NCBI GenBank assembly: GCA_958510825.1
Contig: OY294048.1
Location: 33,197,026-33,261,025, forward strand
Direction of reading: 5' to 3'
Origin: Brachypterus glaber
Lineage: Eukaryota; Arthropoda; Insecta; Coleoptera; Kateretidae
DNA length: 64,000 nt
The position numbers were made by a program, and so were the translations under genes. Within the stretch, counting starts at the first letter, position 1. The number at the start of each line of letters is the position of its first letter. Below are positions 55,108 to 64,000 of the stretch, one piece after another. The notes under the pieces are model-generated. The model was given only the letters and a program-made list of their open reading frames with translations, made no database searches and was not told where the DNA came from.

Positions 55108-55272
55108 CCCCTTCCGCTCCAGATGGTTTTTCAATATACCTATACTACAGGTCCCTATACCAGATTAAAATTTATATGGACAACTCGTATACGAATATAC
55201 AATTTTAAATATTCTGGTAAATTTTGTTATACTTAAAAATATCCATAGGTGGATATAATGGAGAGGAAGGGG
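55108..55272. mobile_element. piggyBac-like MITE, 165 bp, with TTAA duplication
   Basis: TTAA (55104-55107 and 55273-55276) flanks CCCCTTCCGCTCC and GGAGAGGAAGGGG. The unoccupied site occurs at about 16493 in a related repeat (CATTTAAAATTAGTTTAAAA), so insertion is directly supported. Confidence 0.75.
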
Positions 55273-55792
55273 TTAAAACTAGTTTAAAAGTATAATTTAC
55301 GTTTGTTCATCATAAAATTAGTCATTAAACAAAAATTCTTCTTTTTTAAAGAAATTTTAACGAAAATTATAATTTTCGTCTTTTTTATCCCCTCGTAAAA
55401 ATGAAACAATTTTTTATGCAATTTATAATGCAAAAATGTAATTTATACTAAACTAATTTTAAGTAGTATAAATCAAAACTTTCAAAATAAATAAATAAAA
55501 AACTTAAGAAATTAAAAATATTAAAAATATATGGTCGAATATAGAATTGTATTTCCTTTGAAAAAAAATCCCCTATGCTACCTACCCACATTTTAAAAGC
55601 TAAAAATATATCCCAAAAGATAGCTTAATTTGTATTATAATAATTATATAATAATGTAATAATTATTTATGTATTATGTATTTGAAGTTATCTGAATTTG
55701 TAAGGACAGAAATTTTTAATTTTAAACAATATTATAATAATATTAATTTATTATTCCATTAATCTATTTTCTAATCATCGTACAGAGTGATA

Positions 55793-55840
55793 TTGGTAAA
55801 CTGACAGTTTCGGGCTGCTGGCCCTCTTTAGTACCAAAAG
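55793..55840 (-). ncRNA. Decayed hammerhead relative (inverted copy)
   Basis: On the minus strand: TTGGTA, CTAAAGA, stem II GGGC/GCCC with a CAGCA loop, GAAA, CTGTCAG stem III, TT, then TACCAA. Stem I pairs perfectly for 6 bp. The core G of CUGANGA is A, so activity is unlikely. Confidence 0.45.
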
Positions 55841-56426
55841 TCCATCAATATCAATATCACTCTGTATCGTACAGAGATTAGAAAATAGATTGATGGAATA
55901 ATAAATTAATATTTTTATAATTTTGTTTAAAATTAAAAATTTCTGTCCTTACTAATTCTACGTCTAACCACACGTTAGTAGTACTATGTGCTTGAGACAC
56001 ACAAGTCAACTTGCTACCATTCAAAGTCTCCAGACTAGGAGAGGTATGAGTAGTTGTCTACATCTAGCAATAGATGGCGCACAAGTCTAAATCAATCTAA
56101 TGACTATATTACTTTTTCGAAAAAAGTTGCATCTGTCATAATTTGGCGCTGGGTGGAGTGGGTGGGAGGGGTATGGGGAGGGATGGGATAGGGTGCACGC
56201 TGATAAAGAAAACAAATTATGACAGATGCAACTCGCATCAGTGAGCAGAGACTCACTCCCCCCTAAATTATGACAGATGCAACTCGCATCAGTGAGCATA
56301 GACTCACTGCCCCAACTTTCAATTCAGATCAAGTATTTTTTTAGATAAATGAGCCATAGGCTGCGCCTGTCTCTTAAAGACCCAAACAAACTATTGATGA
56401 TGATTAATCAGCGTGCAGAGTTGACT

Positions 56427-56471
56427 CTTAGTACTGAAGAGGGTCAGAAGCCCGAAACTGTCAGTCTACCA
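56427..56471 (+). ncRNA. Candidate hammerhead ribozyme (type I, minimal)
   Basis: CTGAAGA is at 56433-56439. Stem II is GGGT/GCCC (56440-43, 56449-52; U-G closing the loop). GAAA is at 56453-56456. Stem III is CT/AG (56457-58, 56462-63) with loop GTC. TC at 56464-56465 places cleavage after 56465. Stem I is TTAGTA (56427-32) with TACCAA (56466-71), one A-C mismatch. It has the same minimal layout as 32876-32920. Confidence 0.6.
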
Positions 56472-56867
56472 ATATCACTCTGTACGATGATTAAAAAATA
56501 GACTGATAGAACAATAAATTATCTGAATTTGTTCAAAATTAAAAAGGGGTGTGGCTTTTGGACCGCACTGTATAAAATACTACACTATTCTAGCACTACG
56601 TGCTGCAGCGCTCTGAAAAGTATAAAAATATTATTTATTCAGTGCATAATATTCAGTGACACATAAATAAGTTAGTGCTTTCGTTCAAGTTGTGTTCTTC
56701 TTTAAAGTGAATACGAATTCATACTTCGTATTTTAAGTTTTCAGTTATAATGAATACAAAAAGCTATTATAGAGGTTATTCCATTATACATCTTGTTATA
56801 CTCTTCATAGCACAAGTTTTCAAATTTTCAAAATCCCAAAAAATAACCCTTGATCAAAAATTTTTAT

Positions 56868-57715
56868 ACAGGGTGATTTATTAGCCCGTTTACAAACTTT
56901 GGCATCGAGAAGTAAATTTAATTTTATGAAGAAATGTTCATATAAACATAGGTCTTATCTTTCTTCGTTCAGAAGTTACAGCGTTTTTAAATTTTTTAAG
57001 TTGAAAAAATTTACTAGGGCTCCATGATTTAGCAAAAACAAAATTTAATCACTATTATTTTAAACAATCACCTGTCAACTTTTGTTTATTTCTGTGGTGA
57101 TTTGTTAAACTTTTACCATGGCCACCTAGATCACCCGACCTCAATCCTTGCGATTTTTATTTATGGGGTGGGTCACTTCAAGACACTTGTTTATGCCGTA
57201 ATAAATTATTGCAGAGGATTCAAGATGCTGAAACTGATAATATGAATTTACTACTCGTGCAAAAAATTTTAGAAGATCTTTGCTAGTTATGTATTCAGAA
57301 AAACGGACTAATTTTTGAACATTGACTGTAGTTAAATTTAATTCATTAACCTCTTTAAAATGTAATTTAAAATGTTAGTTTTAACTAAAATATGCATAAT
57401 TTTATTTTAAAACACAATAATAATTATACTTTTGTCTCCCTCTGAAGAACTTCTCTCTTTATCTTATCTAAATGTCAATGTCCATGGCAGAAATAAATAA
57501 TTTTTGACAGGTGATTGTTTAAAATATTAGTTACTTAATTTTGTTTTGCTAAATCATGGCTACTACGTTTTTTCAACCTAAAAATTTTAAAAACGCTATA
57601 ACTTCTGAACGAAGAAAGATAGGACCTATGTTTATATGAACATATCTTCATGAAATTAAATCTACATTTCGTTGCCAAAAGTTTGCAAACGGGCTAATAA
57701 ATCACAGGGTGATAC
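56868..57715. mobile_element. Foldback element with a transposase remnant
   Basis: ATACAGGGTGATTTATTAGC and CCGTTTACAAACTTTGGC on the left are mirrored by the right end (GCAAACGGGCTAATAAATCA, CAGGGTGATAC). Inner arms hold CATATAAACATAGGTC and TTCTTCGTTCAGAAGTTA. A further inverted pair is CAATCACCTGTCAAC (57066) and GACAGGTGATTG (57507). Confidence 0.75.
57119..57286 (+). pseudogene. DDE transposase C-terminal relic
   Basis: A 55-codon frame starts WPPRSPDLNPCDFYLWGG, the hallmark around the last catalytic residue of DDE_3-type transposases, and continues RNKLLQRIQDAETDN to TAG. Everything upstream is lost. The sequence differs from the relic at 45051, so it is a different family member. Confidence 0.7.
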
Positions 57716-57914
57716 ATGTAGATTTCTTTTCAGGAAAAATTTAGTTCAATGAGAGGAATCTCAATTTTATGAAAAAAAAAATCCATTTAAAAATAAAAAA
57801 AGTTTGGGGCGAATTTAAAAAAAAATTAAAAATAGAAGAAAAGGTTAAATAATCTCAAATTTTTAGAAACATTACCTTAACTGTAAGAATTAGCCATACC
57901 TAGCGATTGAAAAA

Positions 57915-58012
57915 AGTCGCTTAGCGACGTTTTGACGTCAATTCTGATGTAATATTTTGAAAACGCTGCTGTGCGACAAATGGTCTGCTTTCTAGGGTAG
58001 TAGGGCAGTATA
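57915..58012. mobile_element. Partial copy of the TACTGCCC hairpin MITE
   Basis: GCGACGTTTTGACGTCAATT, TGTAATATTTTGAAAACGCT, GCGACAAATGG and TAGTAGGGCAGTATA match 25420-25510; the left end is lost. Confidence 0.65.
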
Positions 58013-58304
58013 GGAGGCGCCACTTTTTATAGCACCAAAGTATAAAAAAGTACGTGCTCATGCTCAAAGAAATCATTTTTTGGGAAATATATGGGGATAA
58101 AATGCAATATACTATCCACTAAGAAGAGTATAGCATGGCAATACGAAGCATACATATCTTCACAGCTTTTTATAGTTGAGCATAAATTCCCGTTTAATAT
58201 TTGCGCCTTGCCTTATATTCTGGTTATTTAGCAAGAAAATTCCAAAGTGAAAACTCGTATATCACCAAAACGATGAACCATTACCTAGTTAACCTTTACT
58301 AAGT

Positions 58305-59404
58305 AAAGAAGGGTATCGTTTTAAATAGGGAACGTTCAAGTATTACGTAACGCAAAATGTACCAAAATTCATACACTTTATACCTCGGTTCTCGCGTTAT
58401 TCAAGGCTATAGAGATTTCATATAATAACGCGAGAACCGGGGTATGAAGTGTATGAATTTTGGTACAATTTGCGTTACGTAATACTTGAACGTTCCTATA
58501 GGAGTTTTGGGCTAAATAAGAAAAATTCGTTTTTGTTTAAAAAAAGTGCAAAATATTGAAAAGAAATGATAAAAAACTTGTTATTTGTTAATAAAGAACA
58601 AAATATAATAATCGTAAACCCGACAACATCGCATTATTCTTCCGCTAAATGTGACTATCATATTGAAAAAAGCAATATTTTTTGTTTATCTAAAAACCAA
58701 CATAAATACATTTAGGTAGAATGCATAATAAAAACACTGTACAATTTTAATTAAATATATTTATTTTTAAATATATACTTTTAATTAATATTAAAAGTTA
58801 AAAGTCTATGTATAACTTTTTCATAATATAGTTTTAAATCATGGAAATAAACTAATTTAACATGTTGAAAGCCACATTACTTGTCTTGGGTAACACTGTC
58901 ATGGAACTAATGCTTTGGGTTATCGACGACAACTTATCGTTAAAGCTGCTGGTTTGCTTACAATGTTATTATAGTACCTCAAAAGTAACTCCATAATCGT
59001 ACTGAAACTTAAGAAACTAGTCACAAAAGTCCAGCCTAATTACACAATGAATTACAGCATATTAAATCCGTAAAAACTAATAAAACACAACAAAATATTT
59101 TAATTTTATAGTCAAGAGCAGTGAACACAACACAGACCCTTTCCTTTGGCCTCACTGTAGTAGTTAATGTGCAAAGTTATTTTTATTTTGACGAGCTGAC
59201 ATTTGACACTTGAAGTTTCGTGCAATGTTGCCAAATCGTACATTGACATATGCCAAAATTCGTAATTAAAATAATTAGTTAAAGTATGTTCCGGGATGTA
59301 AAAAGGGCTAAAATTTTGGCTAAGTATTTATTTTTTATGTATCTATAAGCATGTAAAGTCTTATTGATGCAGGCGATTTAGCCCAAAATGCGATACCCTC
59401 CTTT
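58305..59404. mobile_element. TIR element, family F copy 2 (with insertions)
   Basis: AAAGAAGGGTATCG (58305) and CGATACCCTCCTTT (to 59404) are inverted, and the body matches 6445-7056. A palindromic MITE is inserted at 58327. Positions 58602-58918 (about 316 bp, ending GCTTTGGGTTATCGACG) are absent from copy 1, so are an insertion here or a deletion there. Confidence 0.75.
58327..58497. mobile_element. Intact palindromic MITE, about 170 bp
   Basis: GGGAACGTTCAAGTATTACG through CATACACTTTATACCTCGG to GCGTTATT, then the mirror. It separates TTTAAATA from TAGGAGTTTTGGG; copy 1 (6466) reads TTTAAATAGGAGTTATGGG. Duplication is about 3 bp (ATA). Other copies or ends lie at 28392, 31984, 32751 and 39764. 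Confidence 0.8.
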
Positions 59405-59952
59405 ATCGTGTTCTTATTTTAGTAAATAGATGTATTTTTTTTGTAAATGTTATTTTTTTGCAAATGTTTATTTTTAATTTTAAGCAATAATACACAGTAC
59501 ACAGCTGTGCGCAGTATATATTTTATAATTTGCAATAAACGAGCCGAGGTTCTGAAAATGCCGACTACAAAGAAATGCCTGATAAAGAAAATAAATATCC
59601 CGATAAATTTCCTACTTAATTATCATGTAGGTATGAATTATGTATAATTTTTCTTTGATTATCGAATTCGATTTCTTCCCTACAACATTTATTGAGAATA
59701 TTCCCAAATTTTGTTCATAAACATATGAATACTGAAATTTGGCAACTTGAAGTTTTTAAAAATATTATCTTAAATAAGATATAGCTCCCCTTAGAGATAA
59801 TATAAGATAAAGGTAATTTTATGCTCAATATACATTTAAGATAATATCTTTATAGGTGTTAGTATTTACGTATAGTCTTTAAGAAAATAACATTTTGTTT
59901 TATATTTATAAATCTAATATATTTAGTTCTCTTATGTTGTTGCAATACTAAG
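59405..59952. other. AT-rich non-coding DNA
   Basis: Positions 59758-59855 form a hairpin around AATATTATCTTAAATAAGAT/AAGATAATATCTTT. No exon. Confidence 0.35.
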
Positions 59953-60720
59953 TATAAGTTATTAGCCTAAAGCTTAAATATTTATTTAAAGTTGTTCTTA
60001 CTTTGTAATAAATAAAAATATTTATCCAATACATACAGATAATGAGACAATTACCAGCTTTATTTTAAATAGATAAACTCAATAATACTATATAAGTTAT
60101 TAGCCTAAAGCTTAAATATTTATTTAAAGTTGTTCTTACTTTGTAATAAATAAAAATATTTATCCAATACATACAGATAATGAGACAATTACCAGCTTTA
60201 TTTTAAATAGATAAACTCAATAATAACCCCCGCGTGGCTTTTACTTTATTGAGTGGATAATTATTTATTTTACCCACTCAACTGTCACTTGTCAAATTAT
60301 TTTCTAGTAAATGTCATTAAAATTTTTAATAAAAATATGAATTCCTAAGCTATTTATTGGATAAAACCTTGTATGGCACTCATGGGTAAACCGATACTGC
60401 CCTCTCGAAAATTAACCTGCTTGGCTGACGCCTCGCAGGTTAATTTTCTCATGGGCTATATCTTACTTTACCCACTAGTACCATAAATAACTATTATCCA
60501 ATACATACAGATAATGAGACAATTACCAGCTTTATTTTAAATAGATAAACTCAATAATAACCCCGCGTGGCTTTTACTTTATTGAGTGGATAATTATTTA
60601 TTTTACCCACTCCACTGTCACTTGTCAAATTAACCTGCTTGGCTGACGCCTCGTTTGGTTAATTTTCTCATGGGCAATATCTTACTTTACCCACTAGTAC
60701 CATAAATAACTATTATTAAT
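59953..60720 (-). repeat. Tandem cluster of repeat family G
   Basis: A block of about 137 bp (TATAAGTTATTAGCCTAAAG to GATAAACTCAATAATA) is duplicated at 59953-60089 and 60091-60226. A full family-G unit (about 60150-60480) follows, then a shortened one (about 60490-60715) missing the CATTAAAATTTTTAATAAAA to AAACCGATACTGCCC middle. All are inverted relative to 43558-43880. Confidence 0.8.
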
Positions 60721-61771
60721 GATATAGGTGTTTGGTGTAAAATTTAGAAAACTGATTGATCCGTTTAGTAAGTTAAGGGTTAGTCTGTGGTTAAGCATTT
60801 TAAATATAAATATATAAGTATTATACATTATTCAAAAAATAAATAAATAAAAAACTTTAAAAATATGTTCAACAATTGTTTTTATTTGTTTTTCCTTTTT
60901 CTCAAAAAAGAAATAAAAAAATATGTTAATTTTTTTTTAAGTTTTTTTTAATTTTTTTTTTTAATAATTGAAAAAGTGCAATATACCCACTTACTGTGAA
61001 TAGTATATAATGGAATGCGTAGGATTACATATGTTCACGGCCTGTTTTACTCTTCGCAGCTCGTTTAGCATTTATTTTTTTTAATAAAAAACGAAGCGCT
61101 CGGTAGATTTTTTTAATTTTCGCTAAAAATTATATAAATGGACGGTACTATTGAATGGTAAAGGAATTTCAGGGTTTCGAAAAAAACAAAAAATACCCCC
61201 AAAAAAGCACAATGATGAAATAAGTAGTATAGTTAAATTTTAATTTGAGGCTTTATTTAAATTTTTAGACAATTTTTGACACTTCAAGGTCGCGCCCTAG
61301 ACGTGATTTGTTTTGGATAACATTTAATAGGGGTTATAGGGACCCTATTGATATCAAAATCGCGGGGTAACGTTTTTTAAAAAGTTTTTTTTTTACAGTA
61401 TACGACACTATACCTGGATTTGCATCAAATTGAGCATAGACGCAATGCACCTGGTGTTACGACGCGTCGCAACATTTAGTCTCATTAGAGCATCGTCATC
61501 TTGATGGCGTCGCGACGTAGCTCTCATAATTAATTAGGAAAAAGATCTGTTTAAAAGTTATATCTGTACAAGTACTGTTACCCACGTAAAGATATTTAAG
61601 TTTTTACAAAATTATGATAAATAATACAATGAATTGATTATTTACTTCTAATATTTTGTAAATTATGCATTATTTACTAAAATTATATACATATATTATA
61701 TATATTATATATACCTATATATATCTTTACTAATTATCCGTGTAAAATATTGTAAGTTTTACAATAAAATT
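60721..61771. other. Non-coding with dispersed hairpin motif
   Basis: Positions 60990-61049 are a copy of the 60-bp hairpin motif (TACTGTGAATAGTATATAAT). Positions 61435-61530 are locally CG-rich (TACGACGCGTCGC, GGCGTCGCGACG) without a frame. Positions 61690-61730 are a TA-rich tract. Confidence 0.4.
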
Positions 61772-62095
61772 CGGTTTTTATTTAATAACTAAAGCAACGA
61801 GGTTTTGCACGTGAACTTATCTTAATAATGCCCATCTTCGTATGTTATTGTCATGTACTTGTTTAACCAGGGGCGTGCGAAACGGAGAGCCTTATCAGTT
61901 TTTTGTCCCAAACTTTTTTCTGTGTAAATTTTTGGTATATGATTCCTCAAGTCAAAATACATAAAAAAGGTACTCTTGTTGTAGCACTGTAGGACTAACC
62001 GTTTTCGTTTTAAAAATTAATTTGAAGGTGAAATTTCACGGTTCGTAGACGAAAAATTAAATACTAAAATGTTGAAAACCAAAATTTGTACTATT
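61772..62095. mobile_element. Partial copy of foldback family C
   Basis: GAGGTTTTGCACGTGAACTT, GCGTGCGAAACGG, TTATCAGTTTTTTGTCCC and AGGTGAAATTTCACGGTTCG follow the order of 30130-30420. One arm only; both ends are lost. Confidence 0.7.
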
Positions 62096-62389
62096 ATGTA
62101 CTATTAAACAACTACCTCTTAAATTCATGAACACTGTACAATGTATTCTATTTACTTTAATAAAAAACAATCTAATATTAACAAGTAATTTTACAAAAGT
62201 AACTTTATTGTTCGAAGCCTAGTTTTCAGTAGATCTGAGAGAAAAAGTGTCATTTAACAAGAGATCTAAAGATAGTCTTGTGAGTCGACTGATCATAAAA
62301 CTAGAAACATATACCTAATTAGATTTTACTAAAAAACAAAAAATATAAATTCCAAACAAAAATACAAAAAAATGAGGTCAAGTTTCATG

Positions 62390-62744
62390 TTAGAATGTGT
62401 GTGCGAATAATTATATTTTTATATTTAAATTACTGTTAAAAATAAATTTTTCTATGTAAAGTATAACATATTTATTTAGTTTTTTTCATATATATACATA
62501 TATAACCAACTGTGGCAACAAAACAACGTCAAGAAAAAACTTTTACTGATTACTGAAGTGAGATGAAAAGTCAACAACAAAAGTCATAACAAAGGAAATA
62601 ATGTTACACAGTGTTACCAACACAAAATATATATTTTTTACTTTATGTTGGACATTTAGAATCAAAATGGAGGACGCATTTAGTCGGGGCGCAGAAGTAT
62701 GCGCAGACGGTCAAAAATTATTCTAGTTTGTTATTTTGTCTATG
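62390..62744. mobile_element. Truncated copy of the CATAGACA hAT-like MITE
   Basis: It matches 36225-36570 (AAAACAACG, TTTTACTGATTACTGAAGTG, TATGTTGGACATTTAGAATC, GCGCAGACGGTCAAAAAT) and keeps the right terminus TTTGTCTATG. The left part is missing. Confidence 0.8.
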
Positions 62745-63407
62745 ACTCACTGTAAAGAGTAGGCATATAATGGAATGCGTAGCATAAAATATCTTCACAG
62801 CTTGTTTATTTTTCGTTTATTTTATCCCGAACAAATACTTACAGGTAGTAAATACAAATACTAGCAAAACAAACAAGTTTCTATAAAATAAGCAGAAATT
62901 TTCTTGGAACTCACTCAACCAAATTTAATTAAACTTTGTATTTAATTAAATTCAATTTATATACTGTATGTTACAGTTTATACCAATAATTTTACTTACA
63001 GAACTTCTGTGAAGGCTAGGGTGGGCAGAAACGTACCTGAAAATAGAATTTTAATTAAAAATAAAATTATAAAAGTTTAGATAAATTTACTTTATCCAAC
63101 ACCTTTATAGAAACACTTGTTTTTAGCACTATATCAAAAGTTAACGTTTTTTCCACTAGTGACTAAAAAATGTTTTGCGTAAAAGAGCACTATTTTAAAT
63201 ATAAAAAGTTAAGTGTTTTCTACCGGTAACTAAAAAATGTTTTGCTCACTCTTTCGCGTATTAAGAAAAGAAAATAATTTTTTGCTAAATTATAGATTTT
63301 TATTTAAAATTAAAGGGCTGGATAAAATTTAACTCTCAACTCGAGTATTAATTTTATCCATTTAAGAATATGAGCTGATATTCTTTGCGTGGATAAAATG
63401 CTACTTA
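62745..63407. other. Non-coding; dispersed motif and possible microexon
   Basis: Positions 62750-62808 are a copy of the 60-bp hairpin motif. A possible minus-strand microexon at 63000-63036 is listed separately. GTTTTCTACCGGTAACTAAA at 63217 partly repeats 63145-63175. Confidence 0.4.
63000..63036 (-). CDS. Possible microexon (weak)
   Basis: On the minus strand, acceptor-like CTATTTTCAG is followed by 37 nt and a consensus donor TCT|GTAAGT. Two of the three frames are open (YVSAHPSLHRSS or TFLPTLAFTEVL). It lies on the same strand as the MXD-like exon, upstream of it. There is no homology to support it; a 5' UTR exon or chance are equally possible. Confidence 0.2.
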
Positions 63408-63664
63408 GGGCCACTTGCACCAAACATGATTTAAGCTTAAACTCGGATTAAGTTAATGGTTTAAGAGTTAATTGACGTTTCGCTGTTGCACCATTTTTTA
63501 AACCAAGTTTATTTGTCTTAATCTCAGAATAAATGTAATCGTTTGAGTTTGATGGTTTATGTCACTTAAACCTGGGTTATATCAAAACATAACCTAACTT
63601 TAGGTTTTTATCTGTCATTTCGTACCCGTGAGTGTTTTTCTTTGATTTTACGAAATTACCTGCA

Positions 63665-63860
63665 ATGATGGCAGAAGCCGATTTATTAGATGAAGACTTG
63701 TTGGAATTGGAAACATTGGATGATGGTTTCCGTACCTATCATGAGCGACAAAACTATTTTGAAAGTATGGATGATCTAACATTTTTTCAAAAATTTAGGT
63801 TATATAAAGAAACAGTGGCCAATATTCTTGTACGTATTGAAGAACAACTGGAATATCCCA
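63665..63860 (+). pseudogene. HARBI1-like transposase, N-terminal fragment
   Basis: The start is chosen at ATG 63665 (a second ATG is at 63668); upstream there is only a GTG. It reads MMAEADLLDEDLLELE, then RTYHERQNYFESMDDLTFFQ and KFRLYKETVANILVRIEEQL, then EYP. This corresponds to the N-terminal region of HARBI1/PIF nucleases (R..YF..M.D..F...FRL.K.T...L...IE..LE.P). The catalytic DDE part is missing: downstream codons (NCVRFFVFDNTI) are antisense to the Myb-like segment. Confidence 0.7.
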
Positions 63861-63994
63861 ATTGCGTCCGTTTTTTTGTTTTCGATAACACTATTGTATT
63901 GTGCCACAATTTTAATTAATAAAGGTTTATCATTTATAGTATAATTGGGCGAACGTTTTTTTTTGTTTTCATCTTTTTCTTTAGGCATATCCAT
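63850..63994 (-). pseudogene. Myb/SANT-like DNA-binding protein, N-terminal fragment
   Basis: On the minus strand ATG at 63994-63992 has a good context (CAATGG). The frame reads MDMPKEKDENKKKRSPNYTI, then DKPLLIKIVAQYNSVIENKK and TDA. It resembles the start of Myb/SANT-like proteins encoded by Harbinger elements (KR..NFT..E...L..LV..Y..IIENK.TD). Beyond TDA the frame runs into antisense transposase, so the protein is truncated after helix 1. Confidence 0.6.
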
Positions 63995-64000
63995 TGCTAC

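Larger units (their letters stand above)
55701..56560. mobile_element. Palindromic element carrying hammerhead motifs
   Basis: TAAGGACAGAAATTTTTAAT (55701) is inverted to 55951, with AATAGATTGATGG-type and GTACAGAGTGATATTG blocks forming a stem. A third arm copy lies at 56440-56535. Between are ATTATGACAGATGCAACTCG direct repeats (56216, 56268) with one inverted copy (56123). A G-rich tract (GGGTGGGAGGGGTATGGGG) is at 56160. The right end is CTTTTGGACCGCACTGTATA. Confidence 0.55.
63408..64000. mobile_element. PIF/Harbinger-like element, left part (runs off the window)
   Basis: TTA (63405-63407) precedes GGGCCACTTGCACCAAAC, consistent with Harbinger ends and 3-bp targets. TTGCACCA is repeated at 63415 and 63484. 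Two truncated coding segments, HARBI1-like on + and Myb/SANT-like on -, meet near 63860. The right end is outside the window. Confidence 0.65.

Overview
This is AT-rich, intron-bearing animal DNA, almost certainly from an insect and most plausibly a beetle with a large, transposon-packed genome. The species cannot be named from sequence alone. Only two pieces of host gene are visible, and neither appears as a long open frame. They were recognised from short exons bounded by good splice sites.

Host gene 1 (+ strand) is the 3' half of an arrestin-domain protein. Exons lie at 2474-2662, 7212-7440 and 9984-10012. They join in phase (189 + 229 + 29 nt = 149 codons including the stop) and are followed by a run of AATAAA signals. 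Host gene 2 (- strand) shows one exon at 24987-25101 encoding most of the basic-helix-loop-helix of a MAD/MXD-type (Max-partner) transcription factor. Its other exons were not found here.

Most of the rest is class II mobile DNA, dominated by 0.5-1 kb foldback (long inverted repeat) elements lacking intact transposases. Several have diagnostic target duplications: 8 bp (hAT-like) at 15184-15734, 22100-22904, 34882-36611 and 35669-36570; TTAA (piggyBac-like) at 11060-11566 and 55108-55272; TA (Tc1/mariner-like) at 1049-2119 and 51198-52679; 3 bp at 39764-41482, 58327-58497 and 63408 onward. Nesting is common, and second copies elsewhere in the window often supply the empty site. Retroelements are fewer: a 5'-truncated, frameshifted LINE (40008-41431) inside a palindromic MITE, a tail-only retroinsertion (39900-39966), two decayed LINE 3' ends (13447-13690 on -, 20490-20745 on +) and a tRNA-derived SINE (20170-20380). 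Three DDE transposase relics remain: 45051-45415, 57119-57286 and a collapsed PIF/Harbinger element at the right edge (63408-64000) that joins the N-termini of a HARBI1-like transposase and a Myb/SANT-like protein tail to tail.

The most unusual signals are two candidate hammerhead ribozymes with complete conserved cores (32876-32920 and 56427-56471, both +). A decayed inverted relative of the second lies at 55793-55840. Other unusual features are a hAT-like element whose termini are built of a 15-16 bp minisatellite, and a family of short dispersed hairpins. No CRISPR, rRNA, operon or functional tRNA was seen.
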